Part shown: in pieces, positions 26,035 through 35,591 of the stretch
Layout of the letters: every line of letters starts with the position of its first letter
How positions within the stretch are numbered: position 1 is the first letter of the stretch
Assembly: GCF_011516655.1 (NCBI RefSeq)
Contig: NZ_WOSV01000003.1
Location: 186,001 to 250,000, forward strand
DNA from: Acetobacter thailandicus
Lineage (GTDB): Bacteria; Pseudomonadota; Alphaproteobacteria; Acetobacterales; Acetobacteraceae
Length of the DNA: 64,000 bases
Direction: 5' to 3'
Position numbers and translations under genes: made by a program
Notes under the pieces: model-generated
What the model saw: the letters and a program-made list of their open reading frames with translations, nothing else
Databases searched by the model: none
Told to the model about the DNA's origin: nothing

Positions 26035-27101
26035 TCTTCAAAAATAGAAGCGGGACTATCGGCACGCAGGCTTTTACCAAGCTCCCGCCCCAGACGCTCT
26101 GCATCTGCCGGTGCCCCGCTGATATCACGCTTAAGCAGGAAGGTTCCGTCCTCACTGGCGACGAGACCTGTCAGATGCAGCTGGGGCTCCTCACCGGCGA
26201 CAAGAGGAATCAACTGTGCATATCCACCAATAGGGGTGCGACAGGAACCATCAAGCTCAGCCAGCAAAGCGCGCTCTGCGGTGGAGACTGCACGGGCTTC
26301 ATAGTCTTCAATCGCAGCCAGCAGCTCGCGCAGCTCAACATTATCCTCACGCACCGTTACACCAACAATACCCTGCCCGGCGGCTGGCACCATAACTGTG
26401 GGGTCAAACACTATGTCAGCGCGTTCAGCCATTCCCAGGCGGCGCAGGCCAGCGAGCGCCAGCAGGGTCGCATCACACTGACGACCGGCTAACTTATCGA
26501 TACGAGTCTGTACGTTGCCACGCAGCAAACCAAATTTAAGATCAGGCCTGGCATGAAGCATCTGCGCCTGACGACGCACTGAAGCACACCCCACGAGTGC
26601 GCCATGTGGCAAAGCAGAATAAGGATCCTCCGGGTCAGCCTGACGTAACTCAGGACCAAGGATCAGAGCATCACGAGCATCTTCACGTTTAAGAGTACAG
26701 GCCAGCACCAGACCGGGCGGCAGGTCCGTTTCGAGATCTTTAAGGCTGTGAACAGCAAAATCGATACGACCGTCGGACAGAGCTTCGTGAATTTCTTTAG
26801 AAAATAATCCCTTACCGCCAATTTCTGCCAGGCGGCGGTTTTGAACCTGGTCACCGGTGGTGTTAATCTGGTGCTCCTGAAATGCGTTCATATCACGCAA
26901 AACCGGGCAAAACCGGGTCAGCATCGTAAGGAAAGCCCTCGTCTGCACCAGCGCCAGCGGCGAACCGCGTGTACCAACCCGCAAAGGCAGCTGGCTGCGC
27001 GAAGCATGTCCGGTTGTCTTTTTCTGGCGGGCAGCTGCTTCTGCTGCAATTTTCTGCAGAGCGGGCGAAAGGGCTGGTGAGGAGGGTGAGGCTGAATCCA
27101 T
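26031..27101 (-). CDS. hemC: Hydroxymethylbilane synthase (porphobilinogen deaminase)
   Basis: Joins four porphobilinogen molecules. 356 residues, longer than the usual 310-320 because of a Ser/Ala-rich N-terminal tail of about 40 residues. LRVGTRGSPLALVQT marks the start of the conserved part. SLKDLETDLPPGL contains substrate-binding residues. DGSCRTPIGGYAQ carries the cysteine that holds the dipyrromethane cofactor. It is divergent from tsaD across a 279-bp spacer. Confidence 0.95.
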   Translation of the reverse strand: MDSASPSSPALSPALQKIAAEAAARQKKTTGHASRSQLPLRVGTRGSPLALVQTRAFLTMLTRFCPVLRDMNAFQEHQINTTGDQVQNRRLAEIGGKGLFSKEIHEALSDGRIDFAVHSLKDLETDLPPGLVLACTLKREDARDALILGPELRQADPEDPYSALPHGALVGCASVRRQAQMLHARPDLKFGLLRGNVQTRIDKLAGRQCDATLLALAGLRRLGMAERADIVFDPTVMVPAAGQGIVGVTVREDNVELRELLAAIEDYEARAVSTAERALLAELDGSCRTPIGGYAQLIPLVAGEEPQLHLTGLVASEDGTFLLKRDISGAPADAERLGRELGKSLRADSPASIFEE

Positions 27102-27380
27102 GAGTCCTGTCTATTACCAGAAAGAATGAAAAGACAAGCAGCCATAATGCCCGGCAGGATTGAAAAATTTGTAACCCAGCCAGCCAGCCGCACCGCCACA
27201 CATCATCTGACCCACGACATGCCCCGGCGTTTGCCTTATACAGGCCACGCCCGCACAATACGAGAGAGCAGAAGGCAGATAATGACAGCTGACAGCTTTT
27301 TTTCTGTCGTATAGAAAGCCTGCTATGAACATCTGGCATAACGGGGCACAGACCCGCCCTCACACTAAAGGCGCAGAATA

Positions 27381-28481
27381 ATGTCGATACAGCACACCGG
27401 CATTGCTGGCCCGGTTCTGGCCATAGAATCCTCCTGCGATGAAACCGCCTGCGCCATTCTGGCCCCTGACGGTACCTGCCTTGCGCAACGTCTTATCTCG
27501 CAGGATGGCCATGCAGATTTTGGCGGAGTTGTGCCCGAAATTGCTGCCCGCGCGCATCTGGCACTCCTGCCCGGCCTTGTCAGCCAGACGCTGAAAGACG
27601 CTGCCATGGCCCCTGAGGATATCGGCTTTATTGCAGCCAGCACCGGCCCGGGCCTTATTGGCGGGCTGATTGTTGGTACGGGCTTTGCCAAAGGTCTGGC
27701 ACTTGCCCTGAATAAGCCCTTCGTTGCAGTGAACCATGTTGAAGCCCATGCCCTGACGGCACGCCTGCCCGGGCTGGTACCTGGTGGTGCGCCATTCCCC
27801 TACCTGTTGCTGCTCGTCTCGGGCGGGCACTGCCAGTGCATTGCCGTTGAGGGTGTGGGGCAGTACCGCAAACTGGGCGGCACCATTGACGATGCAGCAG
27901 GTGAGGCCTTTGACAAAGTCGCTAAAATGCTTGGCCTGAGCTGGCCCGGCGGCCCTGCACTTGAAAAACTGGCACGTGATGGCAACCCTGACGCTATTGC
28001 TCTGCCACGCCCGCTTGCCGGACGTGCGGGATGTGACTTTTCTTTTTCCGGCCTGAAAACTGCCGTGTCACAAAAACTTGCCCCTTATGGGCAGACAGCT
28101 CTGCCCTACCGGTTCGCGGCTGATCTCGCGGCATCTTTTCAGCAGGCTGTGGCTGATGTGGTAGCCAACCGCATACAGCAGGCCTTTGATATGATGCCCG
28201 AGGCCACATTGCTGGTGTGTGCCGGTGGTGTAGCTGCCAACACTGTGCTGCGCGCACGCCTTGAAGAAGTTGCTGCCAGCCGCGGACTGCGTTTTGCAGC
28301 TCCCCCGCTCAAACTCTGCACTGATAATGCCGTTATGGTCGGCTGGGCGGCGCTTGAAACCTGCCAGGAGGCCGCACGCCGTGGCCTGCCCCCCCCTGAC
28401 GACAGCACAACGCGCCCCCGCCCCCGCTGGCCACTGGAAGAAATGACACAGCGGTTTGAAACTGAAACGCAGGCGGAGTAG
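27381..28481 (+). CDS. tsaD: tRNA N6-adenosine threonylcarbamoyltransferase subunit
   Basis: Works with TsaB, TsaE and TsaC to make t6A37 in tRNAs reading ANN codons. 366 residues. The metal-binding HVEAHAL, the glycine-rich ASTGPGLIGGLIVG, and the N-terminal AIESSCDETACAI match the family. The divergent partner is hemC, an arrangement seen in many Alphaproteobacteria. The gene downstream starts 7 bp after its stop, although it looks foreign in composition. Confidence 0.96.
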   Translation: MSIQHTGIAGPVLAIESSCDETACAILAPDGTCLAQRLISQDGHADFGGVVPEIAARAHLALLPGLVSQTLKDAAMAPEDIGFIAASTGPGLIGGLIVGTGFAKGLALALNKPFVAVNHVEAHALTARLPGLVPGGAPFPYLLLLVSGGHCQCIAVEGVGQYRKLGGTIDDAAGEAFDKVAKMLGLSWPGGPALEKLARDGNPDAIALPRPLAGRAGCDFSFSGLKTAVSQKLAPYGQTALPYRFAADLAASFQQAVADVVANRIQQAFDMMPEATLLVCAGGVAANTVLRARLEEVAASRGLRFAAPPLKLCTDNAVMVGWAALETCQEAARRGLPPPDDSTTRPRPRWPLEEMTQRFETETQAE

Positions 28482-28487
28482 ACTTGG

Positions 28488-29213
28488 ATGTCAGATCTCG
28501 TTGTTCATTGCGCAAACTCTGACCTGAACAGCATAGCAACGGCTCTTCAGACTGCCAAAATCCATCTGATTGATGACACCAGACATGGGTGGCCCTGGAA
28601 AGAGATTCTTCAGGGGGCCGTGACCCTCTGCGTTGGACTTTTCGCCGGCTGGATTGCCTGGCAGCAAAAAGAAATTGCCAAAGAGAACAAAGAAATATCC
28701 AGAGAAAATAAAGAAATCACAAAACAAAAATTAAAATTAGAAATTTTTGAAAAAAGAATGGAAATTGTAGAAATAATAAAAAATTTTTATAAAAATCAAA
28801 CCGAAACATCCTTATTCGAGATACCACGACATACACTCAACGAAATATCGTTGTATAACTTAAAACCACCTTTAGACCGCCCCCCTTCAAAAACATCTCT
28901 TATAGAAAATACTCTCTTAAAGCCTAAAAAAATGCATTCAATTCTCCAAAAAAAAAATGAAGAAATAAACGTATTTTTCTCACCAAAAACATCAAATATT
29001 TTATATAAACAAATTAATATACTGAATGATGTCTATCATTTAAACATGATGTATATCCATAATCAACATTCACTTCTTGATGAATGTTTTAACGAACGAA
29101 GAATATCAGATAAAAATAACTTTTTAATATTAAAACAAGATGCAGCCAAAACATATAAACTCATGTGGGAGAGCCTTCGCAAGAACGAATTTAAAGGTCT
29201 CAGCGACTGGTAA
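28488..29213 (+). CDS. Unknown single-pass membrane protein with coiled coil, AT-rich
   Basis: 241 residues that I do not recognise. One membrane helix lies at about residues 38-56 (QGAVTLCVGLFAGWIAW). A heptad repeat follows (KEIAKEN-KEISREN-KEITKQK, about 61-81), predicted as a coiled coil. The rest is a lysine/asparagine-rich, largely helical part without known motifs. From about 28690 to 29150 the DNA is much richer in A than both neighbours, with many poly-A runs. It sits between tsaD and rlmJ and starts 7 bp after tsaD. Composition suggests acquisition by transfer. Confidence 0.6.
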   Translation: MSDLVVHCANSDLNSIATALQTAKIHLIDDTRHGWPWKEILQGAVTLCVGLFAGWIAWQQKEIAKENKEISRENKEITKQKLKLEIFEKRMEIVEIIKNFYKNQTETSLFEIPRHTLNEISLYNLKPPLDRPPSKTSLIENTLLKPKKMHSILQKKNEEINVFFSPKTSNILYKQINILNDVYHLNMMYIHNQHSLLDECFNERRISDKNNFLILKQDAAKTYKLMWESLRKNEFKGLSDW

Positions 29214-29314
29214 ACATCCCCCCTGCCTGGCGGCAGCACGCGCAACATGATGAAAAACCTGCCCCGCACATAATCTCTGTTTTCAATTCTCAGCAGCTCG
29301 ATTATGCACAGAGC

Positions 29315-30136
29315 ATGAACTACAGACATGCCTATCACGCCGGAAACTTTGCTGACTGCATGAAGCACGCGCTTCTGGTCTCTTTGCTTAGCCATTTTTT
29401 GCGCAAGCCCGCTCCTTTCATGGTGCTCGACACTCACGCCGGTCTTGGCCGTTATGACCTGCTCAGCACCGAAGCCGAAAAAACCCAGGAGTGGCACAGC
29501 GGCATAGGCCTGCTGGCTGACGAGCCGCATGACAGCCCGCTTACCCCCTGGCTGGAGCAGGTTAAAAAAACCCGCAACCCGCATGTCTACCCAGGTTCAC
29601 CGCTGCTCATTTCTTATCTGCTGCGCGAGCAGGACAGGCTGATCTGCTGTGAAAAGCACCCTGATGATAAGCGTAAGCTTTATGGTGTTTTTGCCCGCAA
29701 CCCCGCGGTAGCTGTGCATGAGCGCGACGGATACGAGGCCCTGCGTGCCCTGCTGCCCCCCAAAGATATTAAGCGCGGACTTGTACTGATTGACCCGCCG
29801 TTTGAAGAGCTGAATGAGTTTGCCCGTCTGGCCCAGGCTGTCAGCACCATTCAGGCACGTTTTCCCGCTGCTATTATTGCCATCTGGTATCCCATTAAGC
29901 ACCGTACACCAGTGCGTAACTTTATGACCGGTCTGCAGGATGCCGGCGTGCGTGATATTCTGACCGCAGAACTGCTGATGAAGCCCGCCACTGACCCTGA
30001 TCAGCTTAACGGCTCAGGGCTTATGGTCATTAAACCACCCTATGGCTTTGCTGAGCAGGCAAGCCAGCAGCTGGCCCGCCTGAAAACCGTATTTCATGCT
30101 TTTAGTGCTGAGGTTGTGCAGTCAGTCGCGCAATAA
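29315..30136 (+). CDS. rlmJ: 23S rRNA (adenine-2030-N6)-methyltransferase
   Basis: 273 residues. The N-terminal MNYRHAYHAGNFADCMKHALL is diagnostic for the YhiR/RlmJ family. VLDTHAGLGRYDL binds S-adenosylmethionine, and LIDPPFE is the DPPF-type catalytic motif of N6-adenine methyltransferases. It is convergent with marC with a 9-bp gap. Confidence 0.95.
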   Translation: MNYRHAYHAGNFADCMKHALLVSLLSHFLRKPAPFMVLDTHAGLGRYDLLSTEAEKTQEWHSGIGLLADEPHDSPLTPWLEQVKKTRNPHVYPGSPLLISYLLREQDRLICCEKHPDDKRKLYGVFARNPAVAVHERDGYEALRALLPPKDIKRGLVLIDPPFEELNEFARLAQAVSTIQARFPAAIIAIWYPIKHRTPVRNFMTGLQDAGVRDILTAELLMKPATDPDQLNGSGLMVIKPPYGFAEQASQQLARLKTVFHAFSAEVVQSVAQ

Positions 30137-30145
30137 AGCGCGACC

Positions 30146-30880
30146 TCACTGAACGGCTTTAAGGTGCAGCCATATATCTGTGACAAAGCCCTGCACACCG
30201 GCTTCGAGAATCTGCACGCCAATACACAACAAAACAAGGGCTGCCATCCGGCTGACAATACGGGTGCCGGTTGTGCCCAGCATGCCCACAAATTTGTCAG
30301 CACCGGCATAAACCGCCCAGACAATCAGCACCACACAGGTCGCTGCAAGACTCAGGGCAATCTCATAGGGCAAAAAAGGCTCATCCGGCGGGCAGCCTGA
30401 CCCGAGGGCAATGGCAACAGCAATTGTACCCGGCCCGACGGTAAAGGGCATTGCCAGCGGAAAAAACGCGGTATCTGCCCAGTTGGGGGCCATAACGGTT
30501 TTACCGTCCTGCAGTGCCTGCTGCTCTTTTTTAGCCTCCATCACCTCGGGCCGCTGCAGCAAAAACCAGGCACGTACGGCAACAACCAGACCACCTGCCA
30601 CACGCAGTGCATTGACTGTTACGCCAAAGAACACCAGCACTTTGCCGCCAAACCAGATCGAGACCATCACGATAATAAAAGAGTAAAAAGCGACCAGCCG
30701 GCTGAGTGCCCTGATTTCACCTGGTGAGCGACCAGCTGTTGCCTGCGCAAAGATTAAGGACGCCCCAAAGGGGTTCACAATTGAGAACAAGGCCGGAAAA
30801 GCCAGAAGAAAAGCTGATATCGCCGTGGACACACTATTCCCGTGCAAAAACGACGCCACAAACGGTAATGACATCTGCAA
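30146..30880 (-). CDS. MarC-family inner-membrane protein
   Basis: 244 residues with about six membrane helices. FSIVNPFGASLIFAQATA and AMPFTVGPGTIAVAIALG match the two inverted halves of the MarC/UPF0056 family. The function of MarC proteins is not established, despite the name from multiple antibiotic resistance loci. Starts are possible at the first or third codon. The start is only 39 bp downstream of the mprF stop in the same direction. Confidence 0.9.
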   Translation of the reverse strand: MQMSLPFVASFLHGNSVSTAISAFLLAFPALFSIVNPFGASLIFAQATAGRSPGEIRALSRLVAFYSFIIVMVSIWFGGKVLVFFGVTVNALRVAGGLVVAVRAWFLLQRPEVMEAKKEQQALQDGKTVMAPNWADTAFFPLAMPFTVGPGTIAVAIALGSGCPPDEPFLPYEIALSLAATCVVLIVWAVYAGADKFVGMLGTTGTRIVSRMAALVLLCIGVQILEAGVQGFVTDIWLHLKAVQ

Positions 30881-30919
30881 TACTCACGATCAACTACAAA
30901 ACCACTCTGTCACAGTGCG

Positions 30920-32995
30920 CTATGAAGCCGATAAAGGCACTAACGACTCCTGCTCTCTGTATGCTGCAACAAAGCGTGAGGCGAGCACAATATCCTCTGC
31001 CGGGTAGCAAAAATGAAAACGATCATTCTCAAGGGGCCATACGCTCAGGCCGATATCGTCATAAACCCTGAGAAATGATTTTTCCACTTTCCAGAAAACC
31101 GGCTTCAGACCGCGCTGAACAGCCAGATCGCGAAAACGCCAGATCGCTGACACACTGTCACTCTCAGGGCCGGCCGGGTCACCAATCGCAACCAGAAATT
31201 TACCACGACGAAAGAAAGGAATAACCGCCTCTTTTGTCTCACCGGTCACATAACCCTGTGGAGTGATCTTCGAACTGACTATATTCGTAAGAGCGTGTGG
31301 TAATGTCAGGTAACGTGCCTGTGCTTCAGCACTCCAGCGTGTCACGGCTATGCGACCAGGCCACATCAGGCTGCCGGTTACAACCAGCCCAAGAAAAACA
31401 GCCAGTGCTATGCCACCACGTGTCGTATCAGAAAAAGAAAGCTCAAAAACAATCTGCCACCAGCTTCCGGCAGCATGATGACTGACCAGAATAAACATGC
31501 AGCCACACAGCAGCACCATACACAACAGTGTCGAAGGTGCCAGCGGCTCACTCATCAGCCGTGCACGCCGGTAGTAACATGAACGAAATGGTGCGATCAG
31601 AAATGCAGAGAACCCCAGCATGATAGGCACAATAAACGTGTCACCACGCATAAAGGTCATAACAGCAGAAAACAGTAATGCCCCGAGAGTCAGGCGCCAG
31701 GCGAGCGTAACCCGCTGTGACAGCCCGACCGCAAGCCCTATAAAACCAACCCCCATCAGCGAAAGAACATAAGCACTGATTTTATTCAGCCAGAGCAGCA
31801 GGTGCCCTTCAGCAACGGGATATTTTGCAACCGGATCAAGCAATGTCAGACAAATAAGCATAATGCCGCAGATCGAGACCGTGCCGGTCGAAACAGCGAC
31901 AGAAAAATCAGCTTCACTTTCACGCACAAGCTGGCTGGGCCTGATGCGGCGTGGCTGCAATGGCTGGGAAGCCTGCCGTAATCTGCGCCGCTTTTTTGCC
32001 TCAAGCGCATCATCACTGCGCATAAAAACTTCATGCGCGGCAAACATTCCGCCAGCCAGAAAAAGAGGAATAATATAATAATACAGACGAAAAATAAGAA
32101 TAACGCCCATAATCTGAGGCGTAGACATATAAGGCCCGAGGGCGAGCAGCATCGCCCCGTCAAAAACACCCAGCCCACCCGGAACACTGGCAATAAGCCC
32201 TGCGCTGTATGATGCAATATAGACTGCAAGAAATGTAGGGTAATCAATCGCCACGCCTGCTGGCAGCAAGACATAAGCAATAGCCGCAGTTGCCGCTACG
32301 TCAGCCGCAGCAACCACAGTCTGCATAACCCCCATGGCAGGAGAAGGCAGGTCAACCTGCCATTTGCCTATTTTGATCTGCCTGAGCCTGAAAGCAAGGC
32401 CAATATACGCTACAACCAGCGCCCAGAGTGCAATACCAGCAAAAGTGAGCAGAAAGCCCGGCACATGCTTACCGGCAAGGGGAATAACCTGAGGCTCCCA
32501 TACCAGGACACCACCAATAAGAACCGATGCCCCCAGCAGATAAGTAACTGAACAAAATGCTATAATCTGTGCGATGGAGAAGGAATCCACCCCCCAGTTA
32601 CGGTACAGGCGGTACCGGACAGCTGCGCCGGAAACAGCTGAAAATCCCAGGTTGTGAGACAAAACATAAGAACAAAAAGCCGCAAAGGCCGTACGTTTAT
32701 ACGACACTTTCTTATAACCAACCTGAACAACGGCAAGCCGGTCGTAAAAAGAAAGTATAAAATAAGAAAGAAACGTACACCCCACTCCCAGAAACAGTTT
32801 TTTCTGAGAAATAGATGTCATAGCCTGTTTAATGTCAGAAAATCTAAGATCTCTGACCTCATGCTGAACGACCACTATCGCTGCAACCATCAGAAGCAGG
32901 CCAAGAGCGTGAGGCAAATGCCTTAACCAGCGCCGCTTCTGACACGCCGCTGGCTTGTTCTGCCCCTGCAAATCTGACAGATTTTTACTGTCCAT
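30920..32995 (-). CDS. mprF: MprF-like phosphatidylglycerol flippase, synthase domain truncated
   Basis: 691 residues. The N-terminal two thirds form the flippase with about 14 membrane helices (the UPF0104/LPG-synthase-TM part contains ASVPGGLGVFDGAMLL). From about residue 570 the cytosolic aminoacyl-transferase (DUF2156) domain begins (GKFLVAIGDPAGPESDSVSAIWRF). It stops about 120 residues in, just after ENDRFHFCYPAEDIV. Complete MprF proteins run to about 840-880 residues, so the C-terminal part with most of the acceptor fold is missing. The gene follows lysK by 17 bp, so the two are an operon. Aminoacyl-transfer activity is doubtful; flippase activity is possible. Confidence 0.8.
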   Translation of the reverse strand: MDSKNLSDLQGQNKPAACQKRRWLRHLPHALGLLLMVAAIVVVQHEVRDLRFSDIKQAMTSISQKKLFLGVGCTFLSYFILSFYDRLAVVQVGYKKVSYKRTAFAAFCSYVLSHNLGFSAVSGAAVRYRLYRNWGVDSFSIAQIIAFCSVTYLLGASVLIGGVLVWEPQVIPLAGKHVPGFLLTFAGIALWALVVAYIGLAFRLRQIKIGKWQVDLPSPAMGVMQTVVAAADVAATAAIAYVLLPAGVAIDYPTFLAVYIASYSAGLIASVPGGLGVFDGAMLLALGPYMSTPQIMGVILIFRLYYYIIPLFLAGGMFAAHEVFMRSDDALEAKKRRRLRQASQPLQPRRIRPSQLVRESEADFSVAVSTGTVSICGIMLICLTLLDPVAKYPVAEGHLLLWLNKISAYVLSLMGVGFIGLAVGLSQRVTLAWRLTLGALLFSAVMTFMRGDTFIVPIMLGFSAFLIAPFRSCYYRRARLMSEPLAPSTLLCMVLLCGCMFILVSHHAAGSWWQIVFELSFSDTTRGGIALAVFLGLVVTGSLMWPGRIAVTRWSAEAQARYLTLPHALTNIVSSKITPQGYVTGETKEAVIPFFRRGKFLVAIGDPAGPESDSVSAIWRFRDLAVQRGLKPVFWKVEKSFLRVYDDIGLSVWPLENDRFHFCYPAEDIVLASRFVAAYREQESLVPLSAS

Positions 32996-33012
32996 TGAAA
33001 ATAATGCCTGAT

Positions 33013-34641
33013 TTATTCCTGAGGCTCTCGTAACAGGGCCGTTTCAATCAGTGCTACGGTTTCACTCACACCATACAGGGCAACAAAACCACCAAAACGT
33101 GGCCCCTCTTTTTGCCCGAGCAGCACTTCATACAAACAACTGAACCAGCTTCTCAGCGGGTCAAACTCATGGCGTTTACCAATCTCAAATACGAGATTTT
33201 GCAACACCGAAGCATCGGTGCTCTCACCTTCATAGCCCCGCAGAGATACTGCCAGATCAACCAGAGCGGCACGCTCCTTATCTGTCGGCACACGAAAAAC
33301 TTTAGAAGGTCTCACGAAGTCAATATAATATGCGACCGCATACCGGACAAGGCCAGCCAGCATAGGATGTGTCTCAGGCGAGACATCTGCATCGTAACGG
33401 CGGATAAACCCCCACAACACTTCAGGCGTTTCTGCATTAGCAACCGAAGCAAGGTTAAGCAGCATGCTAAAGAATACAGGTGAGCCTGACTGAGCCTCGA
33501 CCTTCCCTTTACCAAAGAACCATGCCGGGTTCGCACGCAGGTCCCCCTCCGGAGCGTCAGAGGCCTGCAACGCCAGGGCCTTATCAACATGAGTCAGATA
33601 ATCATCTGCAGCTTTAGGGATGACATCAAAATACAACCGCTTTGCACGCTGCGGCTGATTAAACATGAACTGCTCAAGGCTTTGCTGAGGGGCATATCGC
33701 AACCACTCCTCAACCGAGAGACCATTGCCCTTCGACTTGGATATTTTTTGCCCCTGCTCATCAAGGAAGAGTTCATACGTCAGACCAGCCGGCGGCTCCC
33801 CTCCCAGAATACGGCAGATTTTACCTGAGAGACGCACACTATCAATCAGGTCCTTACCTGACATTTCATAGTCGACACCCAGAGCATACCAGCGCATAGC
33901 CCAGTCAGCTTTCCACTGCATTTTAGCGTGGCCACCGGTCACCGGCGTTTCGAAAACCTCACCTGTTGCCGGGTCCGTCCAGCGCACTGTGCCCTCAGCC
34001 GGGTTTACTGCATCCATCTTAACCTGCATCACCTCACCTGTGCGTGGATGCAGGGGCAGAACAGGAGAATAGGTTGCACGTCGGTCTGCACCAAGTGTTG
34101 GCGCGATAACCCCGACAATCTCCTCATGCACTTCAAGAACACGCCTCAGTGCAGCGTCAAAACGGCCACCTGTATAATAGAGCGTTGAGGAAGCGAATTC
34201 GTAATCAAAACCAAACTGGTCAAGGAAATTGCAAAGACGGGCGTTATTATGCGCGGCAAACGATTCGTGGGTTCCAAACGGATCAGGCACACGCGAGAGC
34301 GGCTGACCAATAAACTTTGCCAGCATGTCGCGCTGTGGCACGTTATCGGGCACTTTACGCAGAGCATCCATGTCGTCAGAAAAAGCCAGAAGCTGCGCAG
34401 GCTGCCCCGTCAGCTCAGTATAAGCCTGACGCACCCACGATGTGCGGGCGACCTCTCCAAATGTGCCAATATGCGGCAGGCCTGACGGGCCATAACCGGT
34501 CTCGAGCAACGCAGGCCGTGCAGCCTTGCCGTCACCTTTGACACGACCCTGACGTGCCTGAACATGATCGGCTAATTTACGGGCCTCTTCAAAAGGCCAC
34601 GCACGCGGAAGAGGGGGTTGGGGTGTATTTGGATCTGACAT
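33013..34641 (-). CDS. lysK: Class I lysyl-tRNA synthetase
   Basis: Charges tRNA-Lys. 542 residues of the archaeal-type class I enzyme found in many Alphaproteobacteria. The class I signatures are HIGT in GLPHIGTFGE and KISKSKG. The conserved GYGPSGLPH and CCA-end binding parts are present. No class II LysS is seen in the window. It is the first gene of the lysK-mprF operon, so the enzyme may supply Lys-tRNA to the membrane-lipid branch. Confidence 0.95.
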   Translation of the reverse strand: MSDPNTPQPPLPRAWPFEEARKLADHVQARQGRVKGDGKAARPALLETGYGPSGLPHIGTFGEVARTSWVRQAYTELTGQPAQLLAFSDDMDALRKVPDNVPQRDMLAKFIGQPLSRVPDPFGTHESFAAHNNARLCNFLDQFGFDYEFASSTLYYTGGRFDAALRRVLEVHEEIVGVIAPTLGADRRATYSPVLPLHPRTGEVMQVKMDAVNPAEGTVRWTDPATGEVFETPVTGGHAKMQWKADWAMRWYALGVDYEMSGKDLIDSVRLSGKICRILGGEPPAGLTYELFLDEQGQKISKSKGNGLSVEEWLRYAPQQSLEQFMFNQPQRAKRLYFDVIPKAADDYLTHVDKALALQASDAPEGDLRANPAWFFGKGKVEAQSGSPVFFSMLLNLASVANAETPEVLWGFIRRYDADVSPETHPMLAGLVRYAVAYYIDFVRPSKVFRVPTDKERAALVDLAVSLRGYEGESTDASVLQNLVFEIGKRHEFDPLRSWFSCLYEVLLGQKEGPRFGGFVALYGVSETVALIETALLREPQE

Positions 34642-34807
34642 TTTGCGGAAGCTATGAACTGTGCAGACTTAGGTCAATAAAAAACAATAAGGTCACGCAC
34701 TTTACTGCTATTTTTTTACAGCTCTTGACCATAAACAGCACACGCTACATCCTGCTGCGGCACTATTAAGCGTATTGTCACATTACTTGTGTCAAAAGAG
34801 GTAACCC

Positions 34808-35560
34808 ATGACCCGCACAGCCGCTCTGATTCTGATCGGTAATGAAATTCTCTCTGGCCGCACACGCGATGACAACATCCAGTTTCTGGCAACCGGCCTC
34901 GGCGAGCTGGGCATTCCTCTGCGTGAAATCCGGGTTATCCCTGATGTACAGGCAACAATTGTCACGACAGTTACCGAAATGCGTGCGCGCTATGATGAAG
35001 TGTTCACCACGGGTGGCATCGGACCAACCCATGACGATATTACGGCTGCCTGTGTTGCTGAAGCATTCGGTGTGCCGTGGGAATTTCATCAGCCAACATT
35101 TGAGCTGCTCAGCAAACAGTTTGGAGAGAACTTCAACGCCGCCCGCCAGCGCATGGCCAAATTTCCACGTGGCGCGACCCCTATTCCTAACTCAGTCTCA
35201 GGCGCCCCTGGTTTTACAATAGGGAATGTGCATGTCATGGCCGGTGTACCCCGTATTATGCGGGCGATGTTCACTGCTCTGGCACCGACACTGCAGCGTG
35301 GCCTGCCTGTCATGTCACGAACCTGGCACACCACAACATTATTTGAGGGCTCTCTGGCTGAAGAGCTTGAGCATATTCAGACTAGTTACCCGCACCTTGA
35401 TATCGGCTCATACCCTTTTCACCGTCAGGATGGCCGACGCGGTGTTGCTCTCGTTGCCAAAGGCCAGGATGAAGACGCCGTTATTAAAGCGGCAGAAGCA
35501 ATTTATGAGCTGATTATTAAAAAAGGCGGGTCTCCTGTTGAAGGAGAAGCCCCGCCCTGA
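34808..35560 (+). CDS. CinA-type molybdopterin-binding domain protein
   Basis: 250 residues. ALILIGNEILSGRTRDDN at the N-terminus and FTTGGIGPTHDDITAACVAEAFG are typical of the MoCF/CinA N-terminal (COG1058) domain. The C-terminal nicotinamide-nucleotide deamidase domain of full CinA is absent. Short forms like this are frequent in Alphaproteobacteria, and their substrate (probably a nucleotide) is not settled. It starts after GAGGTAACCC, a good ribosome site. Convergent with accA. Confidence 0.85.
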   Translation: MTRTAALILIGNEILSGRTRDDNIQFLATGLGELGIPLREIRVIPDVQATIVTTVTEMRARYDEVFTTGGIGPTHDDITAACVAEAFGVPWEFHQPTFELLSKQFGENFNAARQRMAKFPRGATPIPNSVSGAPGFTIGNVHVMAGVPRIMRAMFTALAPTLQRGLPVMSRTWHTTTLFEGSLAEELEHIQTSYPHLDIGSYPFHRQDGRRGVALVAKGQDEDAVIKAAEAIYELIIKKGGSPVEGEAPP

Positions 35561-35591
35561 TCGGTTTTTTAATTTTGTAGCCTGTGAGAAA

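Noticed and set aside
26893-27363. A 156-residue minus-strand frame over the hemC start and the hemC-tsaD spacer
   Set aside because: Overlaps the confident hemC in another frame, Arg/Ser/Cys-rich, no ribosome site; the spacer probably holds the two divergent promoters.
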